DNA of 64,000 nucleotides from the NCBI GenBank assembly GCA_030544215.1, contig JARZZO010000009.1, forward strand, positions 50,277,129 through 50,341,128, written 5' to 3'. A model generated the notes under the pieces. The model saw only the letters and a list, made by a program, of their open reading frames with translations, had not been told where the DNA came from and did no database searches. This document shows, one piece after another, positions 46,245-58,912 of this stretch (positions are counted from its first letter, which is position 1; each line of letters begins with the position of its first letter). The translations under genes and the position numbers were made by a program. The DNA comes from Zantedeschia hybrid cultivar. Lineage: Eukaryota > Streptophyta > Magnoliopsida > Alismatales > Araceae.

Positions 46245-47858
46245 TAGGGGTGGCCACGAGTCAAGCTACCCGTGAACTACTTGAGCTCGGCTCAAATCAG
46301 GCTCCACTGGACTCAACTAATTTAATCAATCGAACCAAGCCTGTGTAACTTACGTTGGTCTGAGATCAAACAAGCCAAGCTCGAGCTTTACCCAACTTCG
46401 CTCGGCTAGCTCGCAAGCTGGCTCGTGGTAAAAATATTTAATTAATTTATATATTCTATCTCATACTTTTACAGTCGAAAGGAAACCGACCCTTATAAGG
46501 CCACCATGCCAACACCGCCTCACAGGGCCCTAGCTTACGTTTACAAAAGTTTTGAATAGGATTATTTTGAGCAGTAATAAAATAATAGTGTGATCATAAG
46601 AGGAACTCCCAGGTGCACCTACCACTAAAGTCCCATTATTATCGCATGTCAAAAGCTCTTTACACCTCTAGCGAAGTGGTGGGGGGGAGGGGGGAGAGAG
46701 GGTAACAAGGTTCTCTAATGGCAACCAATTGCAAGTGAGCTTAAACGACGAGGGCTTCCAGGGGGTATCATACGAGGCCAAGGTTGTTTGCACCATGTTT
46801 AGGTCATGCAACTACTTGGTCGTTTACCACCACCTACTACTCGACCATGCCGATGGCGAAACTGAAGAGCCATGTCCGCTATGGAAGATTGGTGTATCTG
46901 TACATGTAACACCATCTTCTTGCCGTGGAAGGTTGTTTGTACTGCACTAGTATGTGGAGGCCTGGTGGGCTGGCACAACGTTAGGTGGTGGACATAGGTG
47001 GTGGTAGCCGACCCATCGGAGGGAAGTTGGTTCAGTTCAACTATACGGTGTCCTTCCTTAGCCTGAAGGAGAAGATGAAGTATATAGTAGGGGATCTTTA
47101 AGGCTCCAAGGTGACCTCGAATGGGTTGATGATGTATGGGTCCATCTTGAGGTGAGCATGTTGGCGACCCTCCACCCATCTCCCCCCCACCCCAGGTGGG
47201 ATTCACAGTTGCGCCTTTAGTATGGTATCAGTTACTTTACAAAACTACCCTACTTTCTCTTTAAATCTCAAGCCTCTCTCTATTGGATCTTCCCAAGCTC
47301 AGTAATTCGACCGTTTCTCACTGGGTGAACTCAATTTATTGGTTGAGTTAACTCAAAATTGTTTTAACGAGCTAAGCTCGAGATGAGTTGCTTTCCTTGC
47401 GAGCCGAGCTCATAAGCATAAAATGAGCTTAGGGTAGGTTGGGCTCAAGTATGATCTCAAATGTGTTGATGATGTGTAGGTCCATCTTGACATGAGCATA
47501 CTGGCGACCCTCTACCCAACTCCCCTCCCCCCCAAGTGGGATTTACAATTGCGCCTTTAGTCCGGCATCAGTTACTTTACAAAAACTTCATCCCACTTTC
47601 TCTTTAAATCTCAAGCGTATCTCTACTATACCTTCCCAAGCTTAGTAATTCGACTGCTTTTGGCTGGATGAACTCAATTTATTGGTTGGGTTAACATAAA
47701 ATTGTTCTAACGAGCTGAGCTCGAGATGAGTTCCTTTCCTGGCGAGCCGAACTCGAGCCCACAAAATGAGCTTGGTGCAGGCTGGGCTCAAATAATCTTG
47801 GTCGAGTCAAGCTCGAGCAAGTTAAAGCTTGACTCGGCTCGATTCATAGCCACCCTTA
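46245..47858 (+). mobile_element. hAT-like element 5 carrying an Agenet gene fragment
   Basis: Left end TAGGGGTGGCCACGAG and right end CATAGCCACCCTTA, flanked by ACTGGAGT and GCTGGAGC. Counterpart of element 2 but about 340 bp longer because its 3' part is duplicated (about 47105-47450 against 47455-47790). Confidence 0.85.
46709..47160 (+). pseudogene. Tandem Agenet domain fragment (copy 5)
   Basis: Open from 46729: VSLNDEGFQGVSYEAKVV, then YLVVYHHLLLDHADGETEEP and a linker. The second domain is broken into frames (VVVADPSEG, FLSLKEKMKYIVGDL). Same order and strand as its sisters. Confidence 0.82.
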
Positions 47859-50001
47859 GCTGGAGCCATCAAATTGGGGGCAACTCGATAATATCTCAGC
47901 AATAACTCATTCTTTGATGAATCTCCTCCTTTGATTTCTGACCTTAACATAAGATTTGTAGTTCCTAGTATGTAGGAGGCATCAATTTGGAGGCAGCTCG
48001 ACAATATCTCAGCAGCAACTCAAACATCGAAGAATCTCTTTTCAGGTAAGGTGATACCTTCTTATTTCTAACTTTAACATGGAAAAGATTTGCTGGTTTT
48101 AGTAAGTAAATGGAGGCATCAATTGTAGGCAGCTCAATAATATCTCAATAGTAACTCAGACTTTGATGAATCTTCTTTTAGGTACGATGATGCGTTCCTG
48201 TTCCTTTGGTTTCTAACTTTAACGTATAATCGATTTGCAGTTTTTAGGAAGTAGTTAGGTCATTAAATTGTGGGCAGTTTGGCAAAATCTTAGCAGCAAC
48301 TCGAACTTCGATGAATCTCCTTTTTAGGTAAGGTGATGCATTTCTACTCCTTTGGTTCTGAGTTTATAATTAGTTATAAGATCAATGAATTATTTTCTTA
48401 TCACTTTAGATGTTAATTTTTATAACAAACTAGAATGATTAGATTGTTTGATTAAAATTTAAACGAAAAAGTAGACTGATAGTTTAACAATATAGAGAAT
48501 TAATATTGTGGGCCTGGAATATATAATGCATAAGTTTGCGATATTAAAATTGTAATTCTTATGTCTTCACATTATAAGACTATGGTGATGATAAGTGGTG
48601 TATCATTTGAAAAACAAAATGAAAAACAAAATACATTTGAGGTAATGGACCATCATGCAACGTGCCTTATTATTTAGTTAAGTGTTCGATTGAAATTCTA
48701 ATATAAAATTAGAGTGATTGTTTAACTTTTTGTTTTGACAATATACTAAAATATTATCTAATTCCAAATGAAAAATAAAATACCATGCAAAGTGCCTTCT
48801 TTAATATCTAAGTAATAACTCGTTGATTAAAATTCTAATACAAGACTAAAGTGATAGTTTAACAATGTAGGTAATTGATATTCTATGTTTAGAATATAGT
48901 AGCCTTATTTTGGGACTAAGCCCTCTATGGTTTTGTTTAGGGGGAAGCATCAATGTTCCTAACTTTAGCATAGAGAAGATTTGCATTTCTTAGTATATAA
49001 TTGGAGGCATTAAATTGAGGGCAACTCAACAATATCTTAGCAGTAGCTCGGACTTTGTTGAATCTCTTTCCAGGTAATGTGATACATTCATGCTCCTTCT
49101 TTAGTTTCTAACTTTAACATAAGATTCGTAGTTCATAGTAAGTAGAAGGCATCAAATTGGGGACAGTTAGAAAATATCTCAGCAGCAACTTGATTTGGTG
49201 GATCTCCTTTCAAGTAAGGTGATACATTCCTTCTCCTCTTTTGGTTTCTATCGTTAGCATAGATAATATTTGTGGTTTTTAGCAGGTAGTTGGAGGCATC
49301 AAATTGGGGGTAGCTCGGCAATATCTTAGCAGTAGCTCGGAGTTAGATGGATCTCTTTTCTGGTAAGGTGACACATTCATGTTCCTCTATCAGTTTCTAA
49401 CTCTAACATAAGATTTGTAGTTCCTAGTAAATAGAAGGCATCAAATTGCAATTAGTTCGACAATATCTCAGTAGCAACTTGAACTTGGATGCATCTCCTT
49501 TCAGGTAAGTTAATATTCCTTATCCTCCTTTGGTTTTCAGTTTTAACATACATAAGATTTGAGATTTTTTATAAGTAGTTGGAGGCATCAAATTGGGGTA
49601 GCTCAGTAATATCTTACAGTAACTCGGATTTCGATGAATTCTCCTTTTAGGTAAGGTGATACATTCCTACTTATTCTTTGGTTTCTAACATTAACATAAG
49701 ATTTGTAGTTCTTAGTAAGAAGGAAGCTTCAAATTGGGAGTAGCTCGACAATATCTCAGCAGTAATTCGGACTTCGATGAATCTCCTTTTAGGTTAAGAG
49801 ATACATTCATTCTCCTCCTTTAGTTTCCAACTAGTTCCTAATAAGTAGAAGGCATAAAAATAGGGGAAGCTCGACAATATCTCAATAACAACTTAGACTT
49901 CAACGAATCTCCTTTCAAATAAGATGATATATTCTTGCTTCACCATTGGTTTCTAACTTTAACATAGATTACATTTACAGTTTTTAATAAATAGTTAGAG
50001 C

Positions 50002-51493
50002 TAGGGGTAGCCTTAAGCCGATCTGCTCGCGAGCTACTCGAGCTTGGTTCGAGTCGGGCTTGGCTCATTTAATCAATCGAACCAAGCTCGAGCTTTAATT
50101 TTGGCTCACTTGATCAAATGAGCTAGGCTTGAGCTTGACCCATTAGCTCGATTGGCTAGCGAGCTGGCTCGAAGTAAAAATACTTAACTAATTTATATAT
50201 TCTATGTCAAACTTCCATAACCAAAGGTAAACCAACGCTCATAAGCCCACCATGCCAACACCGCATCACAGGTCCCCAGCATAATGAAACGTTTACATAA
50301 GTTTTTAACAAGATTATTATGAGTACTGATAAAATAATTAGTCTTTCGGTCTCAAACTAAACTTCCAGAACTCCAGGTTCCTAGCGCGTGGATGGGAGGA
50401 ACTCCTAGGTGCACCCACCACCAAGGTCATGTCACTATCATTTGTCCAAAGGTCTCTACACCTCTAGTGAGGTGATAAGGGGAGAGAGAGAGAGAAAGAG
50501 AGGGCAATAAGGGTCTCCAATGGTGATGAAGCGGAGGTGAGCTGGACGACGAGGCTTTCAGGGGGCTTGGTACGAGGCCAAGATTGTTTGCACCATATTG
50601 AAGACCTATTGCTACTCCGTCGTCTATGACCCCCTCCTAGCCGACTATGCCGATGGTTAAACTCGGATCCCCGTTCGGGCTCCGAGAGATCGTGGCGTAC
50701 GGGCACGTGCATCACTGCCCCTTGCGATGGCATGCAGTGTATGGCGCATCAGCCTGTAGAGGCCTAGTAGGTTGGTACAACGCTGGGTGGTGGTAGTTGA
50801 GCCCCTTAGGGGGAGTGGGGCCTACTACACGGTATACTTCCCTAGCCCGCGAGAGAAGATGAAGTTCATGGCAGGGGACCTCCAAGGCTCTAACCCACCT
50901 CGAGTAGGTCCATCTCGATAGGAGTATGCCGAGGAGCGTCCTTTCCTTGCACACCCTTTAAGTGGGATTCACAGTTTAGCCTTTTTAGTCCGACATCGGT
51001 TACTTTAACAAAATTTCAACCCACTTTCTCTTTAAATCTCAAGCCTCCGATTACTGGACCTTTCCAAGCTCAAAGATTCGACTGTTTGTGGCTGGGTGAG
51101 GTTAGGTTATTGGCTAAGTTAACTTAAAAGTGTTTTAACGAGCAGAGCTCGAGCCGAGTTTGAGCCTTTTAGTTAGACATCGGTTACTTTATAAAAAGTT
51201 CAACCCACTTTCTCTTTAAATCTTAAGCCTCCCTCTACTGGACCTTCCAAACTTAGCGATTCGACTGTTTTTGGTTAGGTGAGCTCAGTTGATTGGCTGA
51301 GTTAACTTAAAAGTGTTCTAACGAGCAGAGCTTAAGTCGAGTTTAAGCTAAGTTCCTTTCATGGCGAGCCAAGCTCGAGCCCATAAAAGGAGCTAAAGGT
51401 AGGCTCGGGCTCGAGCTCGAGCTCAAATAATCTTGGACGAGTCGAGCTCGAGAGAGTTAAAGCTCAATTATGTTCAGCTCATGGCCACCCATA
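50002..51493 (+). mobile_element. hAT-like element 6 carrying an Agenet gene fragment
   Basis: Left end TAGGGGTAGCC, right end ATGGCCACCCATA, flanked by GTTAGAGC (49994-50001) and GTTGGAGC (51494-51501). Counterpart of element 3 without the LTR. It has the same internal duplication of its 3' part (about 50960-51170 against 51165-51370). Confidence 0.82.
50511..50930 (+). pseudogene. Tandem Agenet domain fragment (copy 6)
   Basis: SNGDEAEVSW then a frameshift from lost bases (GGACGACGAGG), later VYDPLLADYADG, GTTLGGGS and EKMKFMAGDL in other frames. Non-functional. Confidence 0.78.
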
Positions 51494-54400
51494 GTTGGAG
51501 CTATCAAATTGGGGGCAGCTCAACAATATCTTAGCAGCAAATCATTATTTAGTGAATCTCTTTTCATATAAAGTAATGCATTTCTGTCTTCCTTTAGTTT
51601 CTAACTTTAACATAAGATTTGTAGCTGAAGTAAGTAGAAGGCATCAATTTGGGGGCAGCTTAGCAGTATCTTAGCAGCAATTTAGATTTTAAACAATATC
51701 GTTTTAGGTATGGTGATACATTCTTAGTCATCCTTAACATGGAAAAGATTTGCAAGTAGTATGTAGTTGGAGGCATCAAGTCAGGGCAGCTCGACAATAT
51801 CTCAATATCGACTCAGACTTCTATAAATCTCCTTTTAGGTAAGGTGATACATACTTGCTCCTTTGGTTTTTAACTTTAACATAGACAAGATTTACTATTT
51901 TTAGGAAGTAGTTGGGGCCATGAAATTGGGGGCAGCTCGAAAAAATCTTTGTAGTAACTCGGACTTCGATGAATCTCATTTCAGGTAAGGTGATACATTT
52001 ATGCTCCTTTAGTTTTGAGTTTCTAAGTTCTAAGATCAATGAATTATCTTCTTTAGTTTAGATGTTAATTTTTATAACTAGAATGATTAGATTGTTTTAT
52101 TAAAATTTAAACGAAAAAGTAGACTAATTCTTTAATAGCATCGAGAATTAATATTGTAGGCTTAGAATATCTAATGCAATAAGGTTGATTGTGTTTTTAC
52201 ATAGGATATACATAACCTTGCTAGATTAAAATTGATAATTCTCATGTTTTTACATTATAAGACTATGGTGACAATAAATGGCATACACATACGAGTTACA
52301 AATCAGCAAGATGCAGAGAAAGTTTTGAGAAAATTGAGCCACATAAAGAACTGCTTAATGAATGTTATCCTTATGAAAGAATGATTGCCTTGAAATGATG
52401 AACACTGGATGTCATGTTTTTCAAATACACTTATTATGGAACCCTTTTGAAGCAATAATTAGTTTAGTTCACAGTAATGGGCACGTTGCATGACTAGAAT
52501 CTTTATGATTTCTTGAGGGTGACGTGGTTTTGTTTTTAGTTTTAGGCAAAGAGGAGATTTGTGGTTCTTGGTAAGCAATTGCCAGTCGGGACCGCGCACT
52601 AAGTTTGCACATCAAGTCTTGCCGATCGATTGATTTACGACAAAAGTTTTACGACATTAGTTGACTCTTGTCTGTGTTTTCTCGATGTATCGTAGTATAC
52701 GGTCTCATAAGAAAATAGGGCACAAATGACAAAGTAGGTGAGTGTGTTGTTAAGTTTGTGTTTGCTAGGCAATATCAATTTAAATAAATAAATAAATATA
52801 CATTCAGGCAACTAAAATTCATACAAGGACCTCAAAACAAATATATGATTTTACGGTTGCTAGTCGAGAAGTTGAATTCATGACAATAGCTAAACGAGAA
52901 AGGGAAAGAAAAGATATTAGGAGAGGAAGGAAAGATTATATTGAATTTTAAGTTAGTTTATTGTATTTGCAAATGAAAAACAAAATACATTTGAGGTCAT
53001 GGATCATCATCCAAGGTGCCCTATTTAAGGTATATTTAAGTATTTGATTGAAATTCCAATGTAAAAACTGTAAGGATAATTTAACCTTTTGTTTTGTTAA
53101 TATACTAGAATATTATCTAGTTCCAGATAAAAATAAAATACATTTGAAATTCCTTGTTTAAAATTCCAATTCAAGAGTAGAGTGATAGTTTAACAATGTA
53201 GGTAATTGATATTTTAAGTTTAAAATATAACAACCTCATTCTGGGACTAAGGCCTCTATGGTTTTGTTTAGAGAGAAGCATCAATGTTTCTAGCTTTAAC
53301 ATAGGTAAGATTTACAGTTCTTAGTACATAGTTGGAGGCGTCAAATCGAGGGGAACTCAATAATATCTTAGCAGCTGCTCGGACCTCAAAGAATCTCTTT
53401 TCAGGTAAGGTAATACATTAATGCTCCTCCTTCAGTTTTTAACTTTAACATAAGATGTGTAGTTCCTAGTAAGTAGAAGGCATCAAATTTAGGACAGTTT
53501 GACAATGTCTTTAACTTGAACTTCGATGAATCTCCTTTCAAGTAAGGTGATACATTTCTTCTCCTTTGGTTTCTATTTATAATATAGATAAGATATGTAA
53601 TTTTTACTAGGTTGTTAGGGGTCAAATTGGGGGTAGCTCGACAACATCTTAGTATTAACTCATATTTTGGTGAATCTCCTGTAAGGTGATACATTCCTGC
53701 TTTTTCTTTGGTTTCTAACTTTAACTAAAGATTTGTAGTCCTTAGTAAGTAGGACGCATCATATTAGGGGCAGCTTGACAATATATCTCAGCAGCAACTC
53801 AGACTTCGATGAATCTCCTTTTAGGTAAGGTGATACATTCCTTCTCCTCATTTCATAAATAAGATTTGCAGTTTTTAGTAAGCAGCTGGAGGCATTAAAT
53901 TGGGGTAGCTCGACAATATCTTCATAGTTGCTCGAATTTCAATGAATCTCTTTTTAGGTAAGGTGATACATTCCTACTTATTCTTTGGTTTTTAACATTA
54001 ACATAAGACTTGTAGTTCTTAGTAAGAGGGAAGCATCAAATTGGGGTAGCTCAACAATATCTCATTAGTAACTCAGACTTTGATGAATCTCCTTTTAGAT
54101 GTGAGCCTTAATCTTGCAAGCATGCTATGCATTATTACTTCTCAACTTTGTATCATTTTTTAACTTTCTACATATCATCATCTTTGCAAGTTTAAGAGAG
54201 AAGAAGCAAAGATTACAGCTTGGGAAAACTTACAGAAAGCGAAGGTCGAGGCAGCAATTAGGAAACTGGAGGTTCTCATCTAGCACTTGCACTATTTCTC
54301 TATCATTATAATATAATAAAATAACACAGTGCCATTCAAATTTTTCTTGTATAGATTCAAATTCTCAAGGAATTCTATTTCAATTTACTCTTTCACTGAT

Positions 54401-56119
54401 TGTCAGCCATGAGATCACATACTCCTATCTCAAATACCTTTCTCTTTGTCAGCATCTTTTTCAAGGCTCAGTAAAACTTTCCCCCAACCTTGGTTAGAGA
54501 TTAAATTTCACAAGTCACAGCCAAGAAGGTAGTTTCCAGTCCAAACTAGACTTCTGGGATTATTGGCTAAGGTTCGCCATTGTTTGCGAAGATTTTTTTC
54601 AAAACCTTCGGTTCGGGACCTGACCTAGACATTAATCTCTCCTCCCTATGTCGGATTATTCGGAAATCCATTTTTTTGTTTATCTAGAGGATTATAGGTC
54701 GGTTTTATATTTTATCGGATTATGAGAGCTTGGGATTAGCCCTCAGGGAATCCGGGACTTCGAATTAGGCGAAGATTCGAGTATATGACCTCTCTCCACT
54801 GACCTTGGTCAGTGTTAATTACGCTGAGCAACTGCTCGGCAACCCTTGATTAACCGTCCGTATGATGCCCTAAATCATGCAAAACTACTACTACAGGCAG
54901 CACATGCATATGGATATGAAGGCATATTTTAGGTTGAATCCTTAGCCTCACCCTTGGTTTGGGGACAATTTTTATATGGTTTAGGATTGATTCCTGGTTA
55001 TTAGAATTGGTTCCAAGTTAGGCGGATTAATTCCAATTTATATGGATTAATTCCGAATTTTTAATCCCACAGGGGTTTTTTTGCAATTATGCATCTTTTG
55101 GGGATTTTTATGAATTATGGGGGTTTTATGAAAGTATATCGGCTTATAAGTATATAGGGGTGAGTTTTAAAGGGTTTCAAACCTTATGGGAGTTATAAAG
55201 TCAATTTTTAAAGGTATGAGGGTTTTTTTGTAATTTTCCCTTAAACTGGGTTGTTAAATTTTAGGATGGATATTCAGGTTATATAGAGAGAAATTCCACT
55301 CATGATATGATTATTAATATTTTCGGGGTTATATATGTAAATATTATACGTAGGGGTATTTTGGTAATTTTGTATTTATGTATTATGTATACTATGAATG
55401 GTTTATATTCTCTCAGATTTTTTAATCCTCTGATTTTTTATTCATCTTATTAATTTTATCCATGATTAATTTGATCAATTTAATTAATTAATTAATTAAT
55501 TAAGCATATAAGGTTCTTTAGGTTTATTATAATTTTCTACAGATTTTTACTGTTTTCTTATGGATTTTCCTAATTTTTACTGGTTTTTCCTGATTTTTAA
55601 TTAATTTTCCGAATTTTTATTAATTAATTGATTATAAATCATTTTAGGTTCAAACATAATTTTACTAAGATTTCTGAACTTATATTTTATTTATTTATAG
55701 AGTGAGGTTAAGGTTAGGTTGAGAGTGTTCATAGATTTTTTAGCTTTAGGAAATTAGATGTATATATGTATATCATTTTAAAACATAATGGTAATTATAT
55801 AATTTTAAATGACACACAAGAAACACACAAATTCAGATTTAATTTCGGCAGAAATTCGCCTTATAGTAAGGAATTTTTACAAAAAGATCCGGCAGAGCTT
55901 CCCCTTAGGATTGAACCTTAGGAGAGAAGGCTCCCCGGGACGAAAGAAGATCTCTCAAAATCGCAGCAAACTCGGATTTAAAAACCCGAATTTGGTCTTC
56001 AAGTGGGCAGCACCCTCTCTCACAATTTCACACTTGGATTTTGAGGCTAAGTGTGAATGCCTTGTTGTGTGTCGTTTATGTTGGAGCCTTGGGGTCCTAT
56101 TTATAGGCCCAAATTTTGA

Positions 56120-56760
56120 TCCGGTGGGGGGGTGCCACCGGGATGGGCCAAGGTGGGGGGTGCCACCAGTTCCACTATCTCTCCCCCTCCTCTTTATTTT
56201 TTATTTTCCAATAGCCAATAGGTGGCAAAGGGGTGAGAGAGAGAAGGCAAACAAAGGAGAGAGGGGGGGGGGGGGTAAGTGGGCACCCCCACCGGTTCCA
56301 ACCGGTGGAGGGGGGTGCCACCGGTTGGCCCCCCCACCGGTTGGGAACCGGTGGGGGGTCTCCCCACCGGTTTTGGGAAACCGGTGGGGGGTTCTCCCCT
56401 CCCCATACTTCCCTCCTTTTCCACTTTTTTGGCTCTTAATGAGCCTTTCCCCTTTTGCTTTCAGATTTCCAGGTGTGAAAGGGGGTTTTTGCCCATTAAC
56501 TTCAGGCTTGAGCCAAGTGTGAAAGGGGTTTAAGATGGGGTTTTAATGAGGGCTTTGTATTGAGTGCTTAACCAAGTGTGAATGGGGTTAAGGACTCCAT
56601 TAACTCCCTTTTCTTTAATTAATTCCCCCACCCCCATTTGAATTTTTAAAGAAGGAACAGAGGGAGGGAAATCCTCCTCCCCCCCCACCGGTTTCCCTCT
56701 TGGAACCGGTGGGGGGGTTCCCAACCGGTGGGGGCTCCCCCCACCGGTTCCCTCTCTCTC
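56120..56760. repeat. ACCGGT palindrome cluster
   Basis: About a dozen CCCCCACCGGTT and AACCGGTGGGGG words in both directions at 56275-56395 and 56680-56745, with looser GGTGCCACC forms from 56125. Adjacent opposite words can pair into GC-rich hairpins. Two patches flank a 280-bp part with GTGTGAAAGGGGTT repeats. Confidence 0.85.
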
Positions 56761-56778
56761 TCCTCCCTCCTCTTTGCC

Positions 56779-56788
56779 TATTTAAATA
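56779..56788 (+). promoter_or_regulatory. TATA-like box in the third-family LTR
   Basis: TATTTAAATA just downstream of the GC-rich palindrome block and followed by a purine-rich leader. Supported by position only. Confidence 0.4.
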
Positions 56789-57493
56789 AAGGGGAGTGGG
56801 AGAGAGGGGTCCACCTTCCTCTTTGAGTAATTTTTCCTTTGGGTTTTCAGATTTTTCCCCTTTCTGGACTGCAGGTTTTGGTGCCCCTTGGGGACTGGTT
56901 TTTTGGCCCATTTGAGCTCCCTATTTGGGCCTTCTTATTGGGCCACCTATTAGGCCTGCCTCCCTTGCTATTGGGCCTTTATTTGGGACCATTTTGGACA
57001 AGTTTGGAGACCATTTTGGGCCTATTCCGAGACTGGTTTGAGCCCATTTTGGGGCTGATTTAGGCCCTCATTTCGCAGCGTTTGGATCATCCTTGTTGCT
57101 GCATTTTAGGGTCCTCCTTTGGGCCTCACCATCAAATCGCATACAAGGGCGATTTGGGGCTGTTTTAGGCCTTCGTAAGAACCTCAATCAAGGCTTCTTG
57201 GCCTAGGTATGCTTCTTGCCCCATTACCCTTCTAATATGTGCCTATAGTTTTATGTTTTCCCATGTACATGAGAGGGTCTCTATTTGATATTAACCCTCA
57301 TATCATAGGCATATATTTCTTGTTTTGCATAACATAGTCCCATATGAACATGTGCTATGCGTATTTTTTCATATAGTGAGCTCACATTAATGTGAGCATA
57401 TGTCATGTAGTATTTTCTACATAATCATGTGCATACGCATGCTCAAATGGCATTATCTCACATGAAAATTTTCGGGTTCAACAGCCATATTGT

Positions 57494-58055
57494 TGATCCA
57501 ATTGGATCGTATCTTCCCAGATATGATACGACACCGATCTGATTTGGGCTGGCTCGGTCCGACTCGCACGAGTCACATGACTTAGGCCTAGTCGGGCTTA
57601 CTTTCAGTTTCTTAGATTCTGAATCATTATGACATTAATAAACTTTTAATCCAGTGGTTTATTAACGACAATGACTTTAAGTCAAATTTAGGAAAAATAT
57701 ACTCAATTAATTAATGTAAAAGTGTAAATTACCTATTAAATTGGAGAAAAAAGTCTAATTATTTACCGGTGGGAGAGAAAGTTTAATTACTTATCAAATT
57801 AGAAAAAAAGTCTACTTAATTAGATGCAAATCATATTAAGTAGGCTTGCGCGAGATCATAGCTTATCGCACGAGTCGGCATGAGTCACATATGAGTCTCA
57901 TTGAGTCGGCACGAGTCACGTATCAGTTGGCACGAGTCAGTCAAGTCACATCAATTCGGCTCAAGTCGTATGTGACTCGGTGAGTCAAAATGTCCCTAGA
58001 TACAAGTTGACTCGTACGAGTCGGCCCGATCTGGTATGACACGTCAAACCATGTT
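57494..58055. mobile_element. Short MITE-like element, copy II
   Basis: Counterpart of 31838-32398: GATATGATACGACACCGATC at the left, CGGCCCGATCTGGTATGACAC at the right, GAGTCGGCACGAGTCAC words inside. Slightly rearranged at the right. Confidence 0.4.
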
Positions 58056-58912
58056 CTTGACTAACCCTCTCCCATAAAGTACTTATGCTGATCATGCACT
58101 TGCTTCACCATAGGAGGTTTAATGCCGAGCAGGATAGCTGGTAGGAAACCAATGCCAAATCCCTGGATCCTTCATTTTATCCATCGGCCCCCATATTGAT
58201 TAGATAATGGTTATAATAATCATGATGGTGATTCATGTTTTCTAGGAAGCTTTTGACTGTGCATGCGGGGTAGGTTTTATTTATTTATTCAGCTATGATT
58301 ATGTGTATGCTAATTTATTCATGAATCATGATAGAAACAATTTAGGTCTATGTGATTCATGAATCATGATATTACATGTAATTGTTCTCTGTTGACTGAT
58401 TTTGATTTTTCACGGACCTTAATTGGTGGGTCACAAAATGTAATGTCATAATCTTCATATCCTTCTATAGAATCTTTTTGGGGAAAAAAGAGGTCCAATC
58501 TTTTTCTTAGGCAGCATAATTATGGGGTTCTCCTGGGAAATTGCCAATGGTTTTATGTACCCAGTTATTTAAATCATGCACCATTGTTCATAAATGTATA
58601 TGGTGTGGTTGATTATATTTTAGCATGTTTTATTAGTCTGAATTTCATGTTTCAGTTGTAGCTAGTAAATGCATTCTTTGATATCTGTTTATCTACTCTT
58701 GTCAGATGAAACCTGAGAAGAAGAGATCTTCCTCAATGGACAGGATCTTGAATAAACTGAAATCAGCTCAAAGAAAAGCACAAGAAATGAGGAATGCAGT
58801 TACGGCCAGCCAAGCCACTCAGGTTGCTAGGACACCAAAAATGTCAATCAGCATCCCACAAGGCTGGATTATGGGTTCCTTGAGTGGTTGCTTCACTTGT
58901 CAAGCTTTTTAG

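Larger units (their letters stand above)
39110..54097 (+). repeat. Higher-order tandem array, copy II
   Basis: Spacer-like start at 39110-39500, then 140-bp unit blocks at 39500-40123 plus 42179-42346 (one block split by a solo LTR), 43664-44210, 45610-46244, 47859-48360, 48950-50001, 51494-52020 and 53280-54097. Spacers are at 44215-45605, 48365-48945 (internally deleted) and 52025-53275. The three higher-order units are about 4.05 (without the LTR), 3.3 and 4.3 kb, matching copy I unit by unit, so the higher-order structure existed before the 25-kb duplication. The last unit joins the remorin intron inside TTTTAGATGTGAG. Open frames here are repeat shadows. Confidence 0.9.
54581..57483 (+). 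mobile_element. Solo LTR, third family, TSD GCCAT
   Basis: Starts TGTTTGCGAAG and ends GGGTTCAACA, with GCCAT at 54576-54580 and 57484-57488. Copy I lacks it. 2903 bp. The first 1.2 kb is T-rich, then comes an AT-rich centre, a GC-rich part with ACCGGT palindromes (56279-56760) and a TATA-like TATTTAAATA at 56779, which suggests plus sense. Open frames at 55809-56522 and 56233-56533 lie mainly in the GC-rich repeats and show no known domain. Not related by eye to the gypsy LTR family. Confidence 0.88.
54190..58912 (+). pseudogene. Remorin C-terminal exons, copy II
   Basis: Exon b (54190-54271) is intact: FKREEAKITAWENLQKAKV then EAAIRKLE, followed by a GT donor; the acceptor is AAG where copy I has CAG. 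Exon c (58706-58912) joins in phase 0: MKPEKKRSSSMDRILNKLKS, AQRKAQEMRNAVTASQ, then MGSLSGCFTCQAF and a stop. The Cys-containing end is the usual remorin C-terminal anchor with S-acylation cysteines. These two exons have no disabling change, but all upstream exons are absent (array sequence lies there), and a 2.9-kb LTR sits in the intron. Could be read only as part of a chimeric transcript; I call it a gene fragment. Confidence 0.9.

Noticed and set aside
55809..56522. 237-codon frame, the longest in the right half
   Set aside because: Runs through the ACCGGT repeats of a solo LTR, where three frames are open at once; composition artefact more likely than a gene.
54536..57493. Initial idea of a 3-bp target duplication GTT with a DNA transposon
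   Set aside because: A better solution exists: TGTTTGCG...GTTCAACA flanked by GCCAT on both sides, which leaves only about 50 bp of extra sequence to explain.
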